Positions 11,632 through 21,169 of a stretch of 64,000 nucleotides of DNA are shown piece by piece. The notes under the pieces are model-generated. The model did no database searches, was not told where the DNA came from, and saw only the letters and a list, made by a program, of their open reading frames with translations. This DNA comes from Diphasiastrum complanatum (lineage: Eukaryota > Streptophyta > Lycopodiopsida > Lycopodiales > Lycopodiaceae): positions 56,889,512-56,953,511 of the forward strand of contig CM055099.1 of assembly GCA_029204225.1 (NCBI GenBank), written 5' to 3'. A program made the position numbers and the translations under genes. The first letter of the stretch is position 1. Every line of letters starts with the position of its first letter.

Positions 11632-12286
11632 TGTGAAAAATACAGATCCTAGGTGGATCTAAACTCCAAGATCATTGGCTTGAATGCTTGCACTCCAAAC
11701 TACATAAGCTAGGAATTGGCAACACATTCTATGCTACCTAGAATGCAAAGAACTTGATCAAAAAGCATTTATCACAAATGGAAACTTCCATAAACATCAA
11801 GTGCGGCCCAAAATAGCATTATACAGTCCATAATACATCAGCCTACCACTTTTGGAAAGCACCTAAGATCATACACAATAGCTTGAAGACAATACACACA
11901 ACAATGCTCTCAATGGAGGAAGAAACAATGACAATGATCTATTGATCTCAATGAAGCATACAAAAGGTTTCTCCAACCTGTTTTCCACGACTTCCCTACT
12001 ATTTATGGATGAGGAAGATGACTCTCTCTCCTCTCTCTAGAAGGTACTTGACCCTAGATATTCCCTATATAGGAAAAATAGCTAAAAATGGCTTATATGA
12101 CCAAAATACATCAAAATGGTCTCATTTTGAAGGGTATGAAGTTTGACACTTCATCATACTGAAAAAATACAGTAAATAAAAACATTGTGGCCTGGTTCAC
12201 ACGTGTGAAACTCCAGAACCAAAACTATTTACAATTTTAGCCAATTTAGGCCTCAAACTAGCTAGGAAATGTTGACAATTTTCACA
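11632..12286 (-). repeat. Copia-2 3' LTR
   Basis: 655 bp, ends TG/CA. It contains a TATATAGG-type TATA element (plus-strand CCTATATAGG near 12062-12072) and a perfect G-box palindrome CACACGTGTG at 12198-12207. Confidence 0.95.
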
Positions 12287-15200
12287 CTCCCTCTTCAACA
12301 TTGGATGCTAGTTTCAACATAGTCTTTGAGCACATTCCAAGATTAGATCTATGCATTAAATATAGGTCCTTTCCCAATGGTTTGGTGAAGATATCAGCCA
12401 CACACTCCTTTGAAGAGACATGTTGAAGCTCCACCTCTTTGGCAATGACTTGATCTCTCACAAAATGGTGAGCAATCTCAATGTGCTTGCTCCTTGCATG
12501 AAAAACAGGATTGCTTGCCAAGCTTTGGGCTGAAAGGTTATCACAAAGTATGATTGGAGTCTTCTCTGGTTCCAGCAAGTGAAGATCCAATAACATCCTC
12601 TTGATCCAAAGAATCTCCTTGGTGCATGTTGTTAATGCCTTGTACTCGGCTTCGGTGGAAGATAGAGAGATAGTTGGTTGCTTCTTTGATAGCCATGAGA
12701 CCACTCCATCTCCAAGATAGATTGCAAAGGCACTTGTTGACTTCCTATCCATTTGATCACCTGCAAAATCTGAATCTGAAAATCCACAAAGGTTAGGTGT
12801 AGTACCTCCATACAAGATGCCAAAATCTCTAGATCCCGAGATGTATCTAAGTACTCTCTTTCCTAGCTTCCAATGAGCCTCACTAGGATCTTGCATAAAT
12901 TGACTTAGTTTACCAACCACAAAGCTTAGATCAGGTCTTGTGATGGTTAACCATATAAGAGATCCTATTAGCTTTCTATAGAGAGTAATGTCCTTGAAGG
13001 ATCTTTCATTACTTCTTGTAGTTAGCTTTACATTTGATTCCATAGGAGTAGAAACAACTTTACAATCTTCCATATGAAACCTTTTTAGAATAGAGTTAAC
13101 ATACTTTTCTTGACATATGAATGTAGATTTAGAAGTTCTAATAATCTCTATTCCTAAGATATAATGAAGTTTACCAAGATCTTGAATTTCAAACTCTCTT
13201 TTGAGTGCCATCTTGATTTCATCTATATCTAGATTGTTACCACCACTTAAGATAATGTCATCAACATAGATCAAAAGTAAAGTGATATCATTTTCATTCA
13301 ATCTAAAGTAGAGAGAATGATCATACTCACTCATAACAAAGTTTTGAGAAAGTAAGAAGGAATTGAGCTTAGCATACCAACTCCTTGGTGCTTGCTTTAG
13401 CCCATACAAACTCTTTTGGAGATAGCACACATGATTAGGCTCATCATGTGAAACATAGCCCTCGGGTTGCTCCATGTAAATATCTTCTTCAAGATCAACA
13501 TTCAAGAAGGCATTAGTAACATCCATTTGCCACATATCCCAATCATAAAGAGTTGCAAGAGAGATTAGGATTCGAATAGTTACCATCTTTGCCACGGGTG
13601 CAAAGGTCTCATCATAGTCAATACCATATTCTTGAGCATACCCCTTTGCCACCAACCTTGCCTTGTACTTGTTGATTGATCCATCTTGATTTGTCTTGAT
13701 CTTGAAGATCCACTTACAACCAATTGCCTTCTTGTCCTTTGGAAGCTTTACCAACCTCCACGTGTTGCTTTTGATGAGTGCTTGATGCTCATGATCCATG
13801 GCTTGGATCCATTCCTTCTTTTGAATTGCTTCACCTACACAAGTTGGTTCATCAAAAGAGGTAAGAAAAGCAAAGTTAGAGTTGTCCACCACTTGCTTTC
13901 CTTTTTCATCATAGGTTAGCCTTGATGGCTTAGCCCTTTGCCTTTGAGTCTTCCTTGAAGTTTGCTTTGGAGTGGCATCTCCATCTTCATCCAAGACATC
14001 TTGCACATCATGATGATTAGTAGGCACATCAACATCAACATCAACAACATTGGAAACATTCTCTTCATGAAAGATGACATCCCTACTTATGACAACTTTC
14101 TTTGTAGAAGGAATGTACACTTTGTAAGCCTTGCTTACTTCACTATAGCCAACAAACACACCCTTCTTTGATGAAGGATCTTCTTTAGTTCTATCATCAA
14201 GTGTGATATTGACAAAACGTGTACATCCAAAGATCCTACAATGCTTGACACTCGGCCTTCTACCATAAAGAACCTCATGAGGAGTTTTACCATCCAAGGA
14301 AGCACTTGTCCATCTATTACATAGATAGTTAGCACATGCTAAAGCTTCCCCCCAAAAAGACTTAGCAAGATTAGCATGTAGTCTCATTGCCTTGGCACAT
14401 TCACAAAGGGTTCTATTCTTCCTCTCGGCCACTCCATTCTGTTGTGGAGTCCTAGGACTAGACATCTCTCTCTTAATCCCATGTGCTATACAAAAGTCTT
14501 TGAACCTATTTGAGGTGTATTCCCCTCCATTATCAGATCTTAAGCATTTGATCTTTGTATTTAATTGGTTTTCCATTTCATTCTTGAACTTGACAAATGC
14601 AGCAAACACTTCATCCTTACTTTTAAGAAGATAGATCCAAGTATACCTACTAAAGTCATCAATGAAAGTTGCATACATATTTGCCCCACCATTGCTAGTT
14701 GTACTAGAAGAATGAATATCAGAATGCACAAGTTGAAAAGCTTCTTTAGATCTAGAAGTAGATCTAGAATAAGCAAGTCTATGAGATTTGGACAAGGCAC
14801 AATGTTCACAAACACTATTGTTTGCAACAAGACTTTTAGGGAGACCAAGAACAAGCTCTTTCTTTGCCATTACCTCCAAAGATTTAAAATTGGGATGGCC
14901 CAACCTCTTGTGCCAAACTTCTTGGTTTGTCAATTGCTCCCTAGCCATACATCCTTCATGATTAGAGATCACACATGCATCAAGCTTGAAAAGTTTACCA
15001 TGCCTCCTACCTTGAGCAATCAAGGATCCACATTTACTTATCAAACATGCATCTCCAATGAACTCCACATCAAGTCCTTTGTCAATCATTTGACTTACAC
15101 TAAGCAAATTCTTAGTGATTGAAGGAATGTACAAAACATTTTCAAGATTTGCTTTCCTATTTGTTGAAAGGGAAATAGGAATAGTGCCTATGCCTTTGAT

Positions 15201-16235
15201 GTCACATTGACCATCATTTGCAGTGTAGATGATGTTACCTTCTCCCTCATAAGACAATAAGGATGTAAAGTATTCCTTATGTCTTGTCATGTGAGATGAG
15301 GCTCCACTATCAATCCACCAAGGATCATTATCATCTATGTTGGCTAACAAACTTGAAGTCATAACAAGTGATTCACATGTGTTATGTTCTTCCTCATCTA
15401 TTGTAAGATTTCCTTGCCTCTCTCCTTGCTCTCTTTTCTTCTTATAACATTCATTTGAAAAATGACCTTTTATCCCACAATAAAAGCACTTGAACTTTGA
15501 CTTATTGTTCTTAGTAGAAGAGGAAGAGGAAGAGTGATCATCATGATCAAAGTTACCACCTTTGGACCATTTCCCTTTGCCTTTACCTTTGCCCTTGAAT
15601 TTGCCTTTTGTGAAGAAAGCCTCTTCACCTCCACCTTGCAAGGATGTACCATCAAGCTTTGATTGCAACCTATGTTCTTCAGCCAATAAGATTTCTTGCA
15701 AGTCAACCACACTTGGCAAGACTCTTTGAATGGCAAAACTTTGCACAAGGTTAGCATGTTCATTTAGCAAACCATTCAACATAACTTGGACTATTTCACC
15801 ATCTTTTATGTTCTCATCAATGCATGCTAAATCATCACTTAGGGACTTAACTCTCAAGATAAATGCATGAGCACTTTCACCCTCTCTTTGCCTACTAGAA
15901 AATATTTGTCTCCTTAGGGTCAATACCCTAGATGTGGACTTTGATTCAAAGAGCTTCTTTAAGGCATTCCATGCCTCACTTGCACTTTGACACTTTCCAA
16001 CTTCCTTGAGAAGTTCATTTGTAACATTCATTTTAATGATATGAAGAGCCCTTTTGGCCTTCTTATCAAACCTTTGTTGCTCTTGAAGTGTGAGAGGTCT
16101 CTCTTCAATTTCTGCAACTATGTCCATGAGTTCATTCAACTCAAGTAAGGACTCCATCCTCACTTTCCAAGTAGAGTAGTTTGATGAACTCAACCTTTCA
16201 CTAGACTCTAGCATGATCCCACCATTGGAAGCCAT
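12282..16235 (-). CDS. Copia-2 gag-pol polyprotein, complete
   Basis: 1317 residues, uninterrupted. Gag (UBN2/Retrotran_gag type) about 1-200; Lys/Gly-rich linker 210-225; CCHC knuckle C250, C253, H258, C263; aspartic protease WIDSGASSHM with D309; integrase zinc region H442, H447, C476, C479; integrase core D506, D568, E604 (35 residues between the last two); RT with QMDVTNAF and YVDD at 990-993; RNase H with D1154 or D1156, E1195 and D1232. Together these package, process, copy and integrate the element in cytoplasmic particles and the nucleus, as known for Ty1/copia. The start ATG matches the MASxxxxMLE-type starts of sibling elements. The last residues EEGV are encoded by the polypurine tract, and the stop TGA lies within the LTR edge. 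I see no missing catalytic residue. Confidence 0.97.
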   Translation of the reverse strand: MASNGGIMLESSERLSSSNYSTWKVRMESLLELNELMDIVAEIEERPLTLQEQQRFDKKAKRALHIIKMNVTNELLKEVGKCQSASEAWNALKKLFESKSTSRVLTLRRQIFSSRQREGESAHAFILRVKSLSDDLACIDENIKDGEIVQVMLNGLLNEHANLVQSFAIQRVLPSVVDLQEILLAEEHRLQSKLDGTSLQGGGEEAFFTKGKFKGKGKGKGKWSKGGNFDHDDHSSSSSSTKNNKSKFKCFYCGIKGHFSNECYKKKREQGERQGNLTIDEEEHNTCESLVMTSSLLANIDDNDPWWIDSGASSHMTRHKEYFTSLLSYEGEGNIIYTANDGQCDIKGIGTIPISLSTNRKANLENVLYIPSITKNLLSVSQMIDKGLDVEFIGDACLISKCGSLIAQGRRHGKLFKLDACVISNHEGCMAREQLTNQEVWHKRLGHPNFKSLEVMAKKELVLGLPKSLVANNSVCEHCALSKSHRLAYSRSTSRSKEAFQLVHSDIHSSSTTSNGGANMYATFIDDFSRYTWIYLLKSKDEVFAAFVKFKNEMENQLNTKIKCLRSDNGGEYTSNRFKDFCIAHGIKREMSSPRTPQQNGVAERKNRTLCECAKAMRLHANLAKSFWGEALACANYLCNRWTSASLDGKTPHEVLYGRRPSVKHCRIFGCTRFVNITLDDRTKEDPSSKKGVFVGYSEVSKAYKVYIPSTKKVVISRDVIFHEENVSNVVDVDVDVPTNHHDVQDVLDEDGDATPKQTSRKTQRQRAKPSRLTYDEKGKQVVDNSNFAFLTSFDEPTCVGEAIQKKEWIQAMDHEHQALIKSNTWRLVKLPKDKKAIGCKWIFKIKTNQDGSINKYKARLVAKGYAQEYGIDYDETFAPVAKMVTIRILISLATLYDWDMWQMDVTNAFLNVDLEEDIYMEQPEGYVSHDEPNHVCYLQKSLYGLKQAPRSWYAKLNSFLLSQNFVMSEYDHSLYFRLNENDITLLLIYVDDIILSGGNNLDIDEIKMALKREFEIQDLGKLHYILGIEIIRTSKSTFICQEKYVNSILKRFHMEDCKVVSTPMESNVKLTTRSNERSFKDITLYRKLIGSLIWLTITRPDLSFVVGKLSQFMQDPSEAHWKLGKRVLRYISGSRDFGILYGGTTPNLCGFSDSDFAGDQMDRKSTSAFAIYLGDGVVSWLSKKQPTISLSSTEAEYKALTTCTKEILWIKRMLLDLHLLEPEKTPIILCDNLSAQSLASNPVFHARSKHIEIAHHFVRDQVIAKEVELQHVSSKECVADIFTKPLGKDLYLMHRSNLGMCSKTMLKLASNVEEGV
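12287..12296 (-). other. Copia-2 polypurine tract
   Basis: CTCCCTCTTC on the plus strand, so GAAGAGGGAG on the element strand, abutting the 3' LTR and overlapping the end of gag-pol. Confidence 0.85.
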
Positions 16236-16443
16236 GATTCTAATGTTTCTTCAACTTTTAGGTTCTGTCCTAAAGCACTTAGCACTCACTTTTCTCTCAA
16301 CAAATGATAGACAAAGAGATCTATGAAGATTTAGGACCCTAAAACACTTCTATCTTGAACCTAGATGGTTTCCAAGCATAGAAAGGAAGATTGAAACACA
16401 TGCAACACTTTGCACACACTAAGAATGGATTACAAAATCAAAC

Positions 16444-17110
16444 CAACCTGAACACACTCTTGCTTAAGCTCTCAAACTTTCCAGCAAGTGACCAAATCAA
16501 GTTATGGTGTGAAGAGTTACTTGCATTCTTAGAAAATACCCAAAACTAGGATGCCAAGATTACCTAGTAATGAACAAACTTGATCAACATATGATCAACA
16601 CAATAAGATATTGATTCAACCTGTAAAACCACATGTAAACCACACTTCTAAAAGTTTATAAACTCCAGCAAGTGATAAATACAAGATTTAGAGGTGAATG
16701 AATGAGCACACTTAGTGAATCACAAGACTAGCTTCACTATCTTGTCAAATCTTGGTGTTTAGATGTAGATCTAAGATCACTTCACATGAGAATGTTCCTC
16801 AACCTGTTAAGAACCTGAAAACACACTTGCATAATGGTTAACACCTTCCAGCAAATGCTCCAATCAAATTACATAAGGAGAGTTACTTACATGCTCAACA
16901 AAGTACACCAAAAATTATGCCAAAATTGATGACAATCTTTACAATATGCTCTTCACAATGGAGCTTACAATATGTTCACCCAAAAAAGGGGATCTTTCAT
17001 CCAAATGGGAGCTTTGCTCAGCCTTTAGGAGAATTACAACTCACTCAAAAGAGCATTTGTCATCCACTTAAGGAGAAGTTTCATCCACTTAAGGAGAGTG
17101 TTCATCCAAG
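16444..17110 (-). repeat. Diverged tandem repeats in Copia-2 leader
   Basis: Within the 5' leader (16236-17395), blocks beginning CAACCTG recur at 16444, 16617 and 16800, about 175-183 bp apart. Each is followed by a CCAGCAAGTG-like motif and, in the clearest pair, GAGTTACTT. A second, shorter array at about 17050-17110 repeats CATCCACTTAAGGAGA with a period of about 21 bp. An open frame on the plus strand there looks like a by-product of this repeat. No gene is supported in the leader. Confidence 0.55.
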
Positions 17111-17395
17111 AATGGAGATTGTCAACAATAGAATTGAAAAGAACATTGTTAGTATTGAATATGCACAAGCCTCACAATCACAAATGATTAGGTGTTATGA
17201 TCTGATCCAAAATAGTTTCTTTTCAGCCTCTGATCTTCAATAGACCTGAAATATGCTTTTGATCCACAAGTTCAACTCACAAAACAAAGGTTAGTAAGAT
17301 TTGATCAACAAAGCAATGCAAAATCATGCTAGAACTTGATCAAACATCCAAATATCACCAAAAATGGAATACTTACTGTAAATAGAAGCCAACCA

Positions 17396-17407
17396 GCTCT
17401 GATACCA
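17396..17407 (-). other. Copia-2 primer-binding site
   Basis: GCTCTGATACCA on the plus strand, the reverse complement of TGGTATCAGAGC, abutting the 5' LTR. Canonical initiator tRNA-Met site. Confidence 0.92.
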
Positions 17408-18062
17408 TGTGAAAAATACAGATCCTAAGTGGATCTAAACTCCAAGATCATTGGCTTGAATGCTTGCACTCCAAACTACATAAGCTAGGAATTGGCAACA
17501 CATTCTATGCTACCTAGAATGCAAAGAACTTGATCAAAAAGCATTTATCACAAATGGAAACTTCCATAAACATCAAGTGCGGCCCAAAATAGCATTATAC
17601 AGTCCATAATACATCAGCCTACCACTTTTGGAAAGCACCTAAGATCATACACAATAGCTTGAAGACAATACACACAACAATGCTCTCAATGGAGGAAGAA
17701 ACAATGACAATGATCTATTGATCTCAATGAAGCATACAAAAGGTTTCTCCAACCTGTTTTCCACGACTTCCCTACTATTTATGGATGAGTAAGATGACTC
17801 TCTCTCCTCTCTCTAGAAGGTACTTGACCCTAGATATTCCCTATATAGGAAAAATAGCTAAAAATGGCTTATATGACCAAAATACATCAAAATGGTCTCA
17901 TTTTGAAGGGTATGAAGTTTGACACTTCATCATACTGAAAAAATACAGTAAATAAAAACATTGTGGCCTGGTTCACACGTGTGAAACTCCAGAACCAAAA
18001 CTATTTACAATTTTAGCCAATTTAGGCCTCAAACTAGCTAGGAAATGTTGACAATTTTCACA
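17408..18062 (-). repeat. Copia-2 5' LTR (drives the element)
   Basis: 655 bp, nearly identical to the 3' LTR. G-box palindrome CACACGTGTG at 17974-17983. Because the element reads leftward, transcription would start inside this LTR. Confidence 0.95.
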
Positions 18063-18067
18063 TAAAA

Positions 18068-18452
18068 CACTCTCATCATCGATATACAAGGTTATTGATT
18101 CATCATGAGGTAGCCAAGCAACGTGAAGCAAGTCCTCGTTGTGGGGCTGAATTTAATCAATTGGTTCAATGGTGGATTCCTCGCTATTAGTGTGATGTGT
18201 ATTGAGCTTTCAATGTTCTGTATTGACACAATAGATTGTTGCCAAGTTGTGGCTCCAGTTGATAATATCAGTAGCCTTGGTATAGTGGCCCTTCTCTTCG
18301 ATGCCATGGTAATTTTCAAGAATAGACTCTGTTGTAGAAGATCCATATTCGATGATTCGTGTAGGTTTGATCTTACTAGCAACGTTGATGGTGACTGATA
18401 TTATCAGTAGAGTCAATGGTGACTCATGTTTCTCGATTGCCAAATGTAACAC
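18068..18452 (-). pseudogene. Upstream gypsy polyprotein segment (G1)
   Basis: The minus-strand frame from 18452 to 18210 continues beyond two in-frame stops and meets the Copia-2 target site at 18063-18067. It joins the acidic stretch on the far side of Copia-2 in the same frame. The composition (Ser, Glu and Asp rich) fits the region between gag and RT. I cannot name a domain within it. Confidence 0.5.
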
Positions 18453-18823
18453 GCTCTCTATTCCAATCGTGCACTATGCATGCATTAGAGAGCCATGACT
18501 TAGAATTTGCTTTGCACAGGAACACAAAACATGCTACATAGTAATACAGACAGAAAACATTGTCACCAACAAGCTCACCAAGCAACTGTATTTCTCAGAA
18601 CAAAATTACACTGTACATATAGTTGTTCACTCAGGCAACCCATGCATGACCCAGGTTGCCGTTGGCGGGACGCGTGTCTCGTCGACTTGCCTCGTGGCGC
18701 GGCCAACTGATCCTTATCATTTAATAGGACCCACAATACAGTAGCACAGTGATTCTACTTTAACTCTAACTCTCTCCCTTAAAGTAGAGTCTACTTTATA
18801 CGGTCATATACATATCTTTAAAG
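18453..18823 (-). repeat. Probable 3' LTR remnant of a copia fragment
   Basis: A non-coding stretch just 3' of the copia RNase H relic. Near 18768-18778 the element strand reads AAGGGAGAGAG, a plausible polypurine tract, so the sequence beyond it (toward 18453) should be LTR. I could not fix a TG start or an end, and no partner LTR is present. Confidence 0.35.
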
Positions 18824-19620
18824 TTAACAAACTTTAAGTACATAAAGCTTTGATCTAAACTTATCAAACTTTTCTCCAACAAGTGGCTTAGTGAAAATAT
18901 CAGCTAGTTGTTCCTCTGTGCTACAATGAATAACATGAATTTCACGACTCAGCAGCCTCTCACGTATAAAGTGATACTGAATCTCAATGTGTTTAGTTCT
19001 CGCATGGAACACTGGATTCTTTGCTAGCTGAATGCCACTTTGACTGTCGCTATGTAATGTCGTGGGATTTTTATGCCTCATGCCAACTTCTTCCAAGATT
19101 TGTCTCAACCATATAGCTTCCTGTGCTGCACTGCACATTGCCTTATACTCTGCTTCTGTGGTGGATAGAGCAATTGTACAATGCTTCTTACTAGACCAAG
19201 AAAAGCAACTACTACAAAACTGGAATACATACCTTGTGGTAGATCTACGATCATCATAGTCACCTCCCCAATCTGCATCCACATAGCCACACAACTCAGG
19301 TAATCCATCATGCTTCCTGTAAATCAAACCATAATCTGAAGTGCCTTTTACATAATGCAAAATGCGATTAGCTGCCTTCCAATGCGTTTCTGTAGGTGCT
19401 GCCATAAACTGACTTACAATGCCAACAACATAGCATATATCTGGTCTAGTCGTGGTAAGGTAAATCAAGCTCCCTACTAACTGCCTATATAGCATAACAT
19501 CAAATGACTGTGACTCATCAAGCTTAGAAAGCTTTTTACTTGGTCCAATAGGATTATTCACTGGTTTGTAGTTAGTTAGATCCAGGGGCACCTCAGAGAG
19601 GTCTGGAGACGTGATGTTAT
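18824..19620 (-). pseudogene. Truncated copia RT end and RNase H
   Basis: A 255-codon minus-strand frame starts within the RT C-terminal region (YRQLVGSLIYLTTTRPD, residues about 36-52) and runs through copia RNase H: CGYVDADWGGD, then the STTEAEYKA block and the HSDSQSG aspartate, ending at a stop at 18824. It is open to about 19620 upstream. This family differs from Copia-1 to Copia-4 (VDADW, not SDSDF). The gag, integrase and most of RT are missing. It lies between gypsy G1 and a gag-like relic and is probably a truncated insertion. Confidence 0.85.
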
Positions 19621-19636
19621 TTTCAATTGAGCATAA

Positions 19637-19951
19637 CTATTTTTGCCATTTTTCAGTGTACTTCCAAAGTACTTCAAATGGGAAGGTAATGTTTGCCTGA
19701 AGCAAATCTTCCCATATCTCGGCTCCTTCTACGGTTGGGTTATCTAGGATTTGACCTTTAGGAGCGATTGCAGACTCATCCTTATTATCAGCTTTGTGGA
19801 TGAGATTTTGATATTTATCTCTCAAACGGATCTCCTCATTAGGGTTAGGATAGACAATTGGTGTGGTTCTGTCACTGGACGGAGCGGGCGGGAACTTATT
19901 GGTTCGTCTTGTTGTAGCTTCGCTAGCCTACTGGTGTTGGGCTCGAGTCAT
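19637..19951 (-). pseudogene. Retroelement gag-like N-terminal relic
   Basis: An ATG at 19951 opens a minus-strand frame (MTRAQHQ) with one early TAG. It continues through a charged stretch (EEIRLRDKYQNLIHKAD) to a stop at 19637. A short basic or polar N-terminus followed by an acidic, helical-looking stretch resembles gypsy gag starts, and it lies upstream of G1 on the same strand. That assignment is inference. It could also be a host fragment. Confidence 0.3.
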
Positions 19952-20473
19952 GACCCTAATTGGGATTGTCTCTATTTGGATAGAGTGAACAAGAGCTACG
20001 GGACAGAGTCGTTTTGGACAGACTTTGTCTTGGAAGGTGAAAAACTCTGATCAGTGTTGCGAAAGCGAAACTGTCTTTGATTTCGTTTTCGGTTTCGTAT
20101 TCGTGAATGATTTCGTGTCTTTGAATTTTTCTTTTGGAAGCTTTTACAGGAACCTAGACACTCGACTGCACATCACAGAAAATATTTCTTTTTAACAATC
20201 AAGACAGACGCAAAATAAGGAGATGCACGAAAATAGAAGGACTGTATTATCAGTATAATTTTTAGAGCGAGATTGTCAGTGTCTCGCTCGTTGGCGGAAT
20301 GACACTTTGCTCTTTCACTATGTTTTGCTCGTTGGTAGACTTTCATGCACAGCTCTAGTATTTTTCTTTCCTGCTCTACTCACTACCTCTCTCTCTGTCT
20401 CTTACAAATATTTCTATCTATTCACTTCTTACGTTTATGATCCAGAAAGGATAGATTATACCTCCACAGTGTG
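19952..20473. other. Non-coding flank and distal part of Copia-5 LTR
   Basis: From 20274 to 20473 this is the proposed distal part of the Copia-5 3' LTR. From 19952 to 20273 I see no gene. The strand opposite is rich in CGAAA-type words (about 20060-20130), similar in style to 26760-26960. Confidence 0.35.
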
Positions 20474-20478
20474 GAGTT

Positions 20479-21160
20479 TGTAAAAGTTACAGCAAATAAG
20501 GATCCTAAAACACTTGAAATGATGAGGGAAACAATAGATTATGATTTCATAAGATTAGCACAAGTTGAACCATCAAAATCCATCAAAAATCTATGCTTGA
20601 ACCTCACTAAATGGCCCAAATCCTTGAAGAAGGCTTCACACGTGTGAAAGTACGGCCTCCCACAGTCTGAGTACTGTACACCAGACCTACATTCAATCCT
20701 ATAATCATTAGTAATCACAAGTACTCAAACAATTATGAACATAGAGAGCAATTACACCATTATGAGAGAAAAAACATGAAATTGCTTGATTGATTTTGGT
20801 GAGATATCATCACCTATATATACATGATCCATCACGGTTTTGGGCAGGTATGAGTAGCCCTAAACCTATCCCTAATGCTAATTTTGGTGGATCTTTCATC
20901 CCTACCAAGTTAGGGTTGGAATCTTGGAGATCCCTCAACAATGCAAAAATTACCAAAAATAGCTCCTATTTTTTCTCCCTTGTATCTAAGCATAATTTGG
21001 ACTCATTCCAAAGGTTCTAACACTTAGGTCTACTTGAGAACATCCTTATGAATGGAATCCTATGCTATTTGGCACGTGTGACAAGCCACATCATGACCAT
21101 CTAACTATTTACAAGTCATATGACCAAAACTAGTCAAGCTAGAATTGTGAATTTTTAACA
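20479..21160 (-). repeat. Copia-3 3' LTR
   Basis: 682 bp, ends TG/CA. G-box palindrome CACACGTGTG at 20637-20646 and a second CACGTGTG near 21072. TATA-like TATATATA near 20815-20823. Confidence 0.95.
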
Positions 21161-21169
21161 CTCCTCCTC
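21161..21169 (-). other. Copia-3 polypurine tract
   Basis: CTCCTCCTC on the plus strand, GAGGAGGAG on the element strand, abutting the 3' LTR. Confidence 0.85.

Larger units (their letters stand above)
11632..18062 (-). mobile_element. Copia-2, intact and young Ty1/copia element
   Basis: The element is 6431 bp on the minus strand with two 655-bp LTRs (11632-12286 and 17408-18062) that differ at about two positions by eye. Target duplication TAAAA lies at 11627-11631 and 18063-18067. A canonical Met-tRNA primer site and a polypurine tract are present. A single 1317-codon frame holds all copia domains. Every part needed for autonomous transposition is visible and undamaged. It sits in gypsy G1, whose frame resumes across it. 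The gag family and C-terminal organisation match Copia-1 and Copia-7, as a related but distinct subfamily with different LTRs. Confidence 0.96.
2016..18452 (-). mobile_element. Old Ty3/gypsy element G1, split by three insertions
   Basis: Gypsy pol segments on the minus strand occupy 18452-18068, 11626-10806, 4948-4470 and 4098-2016. They are separated by Copia-2, Copia-1 and a MITE. When each copia insert and one copy of its target duplication are ignored, the gypsy reading frame resumes, which shows the segments were one element. The order read on the minus strand is the expected one: upstream polyprotein, RT, RNase H, integrase. Catalytic residues are lost in RT and integrase, and there are several stops and frame shifts, so it is dead. 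Its LTRs were not identified. A gag-like relic at 19951-19637 may be its 5' part. Confidence 0.75.

Noticed and set aside
16917-17243. A 108-codon plus-strand frame with HPL.KE-type repeats
   Set aside because: It lies antisense in the Copia-2 leader, and the repeats follow from the 21-bp tandem array there.
20790-21020. A 76-codon open frame (MILVRYHHLYIHDPSRFW...) present four times in identical form
   Set aside because: It lies inside the Copia-3/Copia-4 LTR in the same relative position each time, so its repetition reflects LTR copies and not a gene family.
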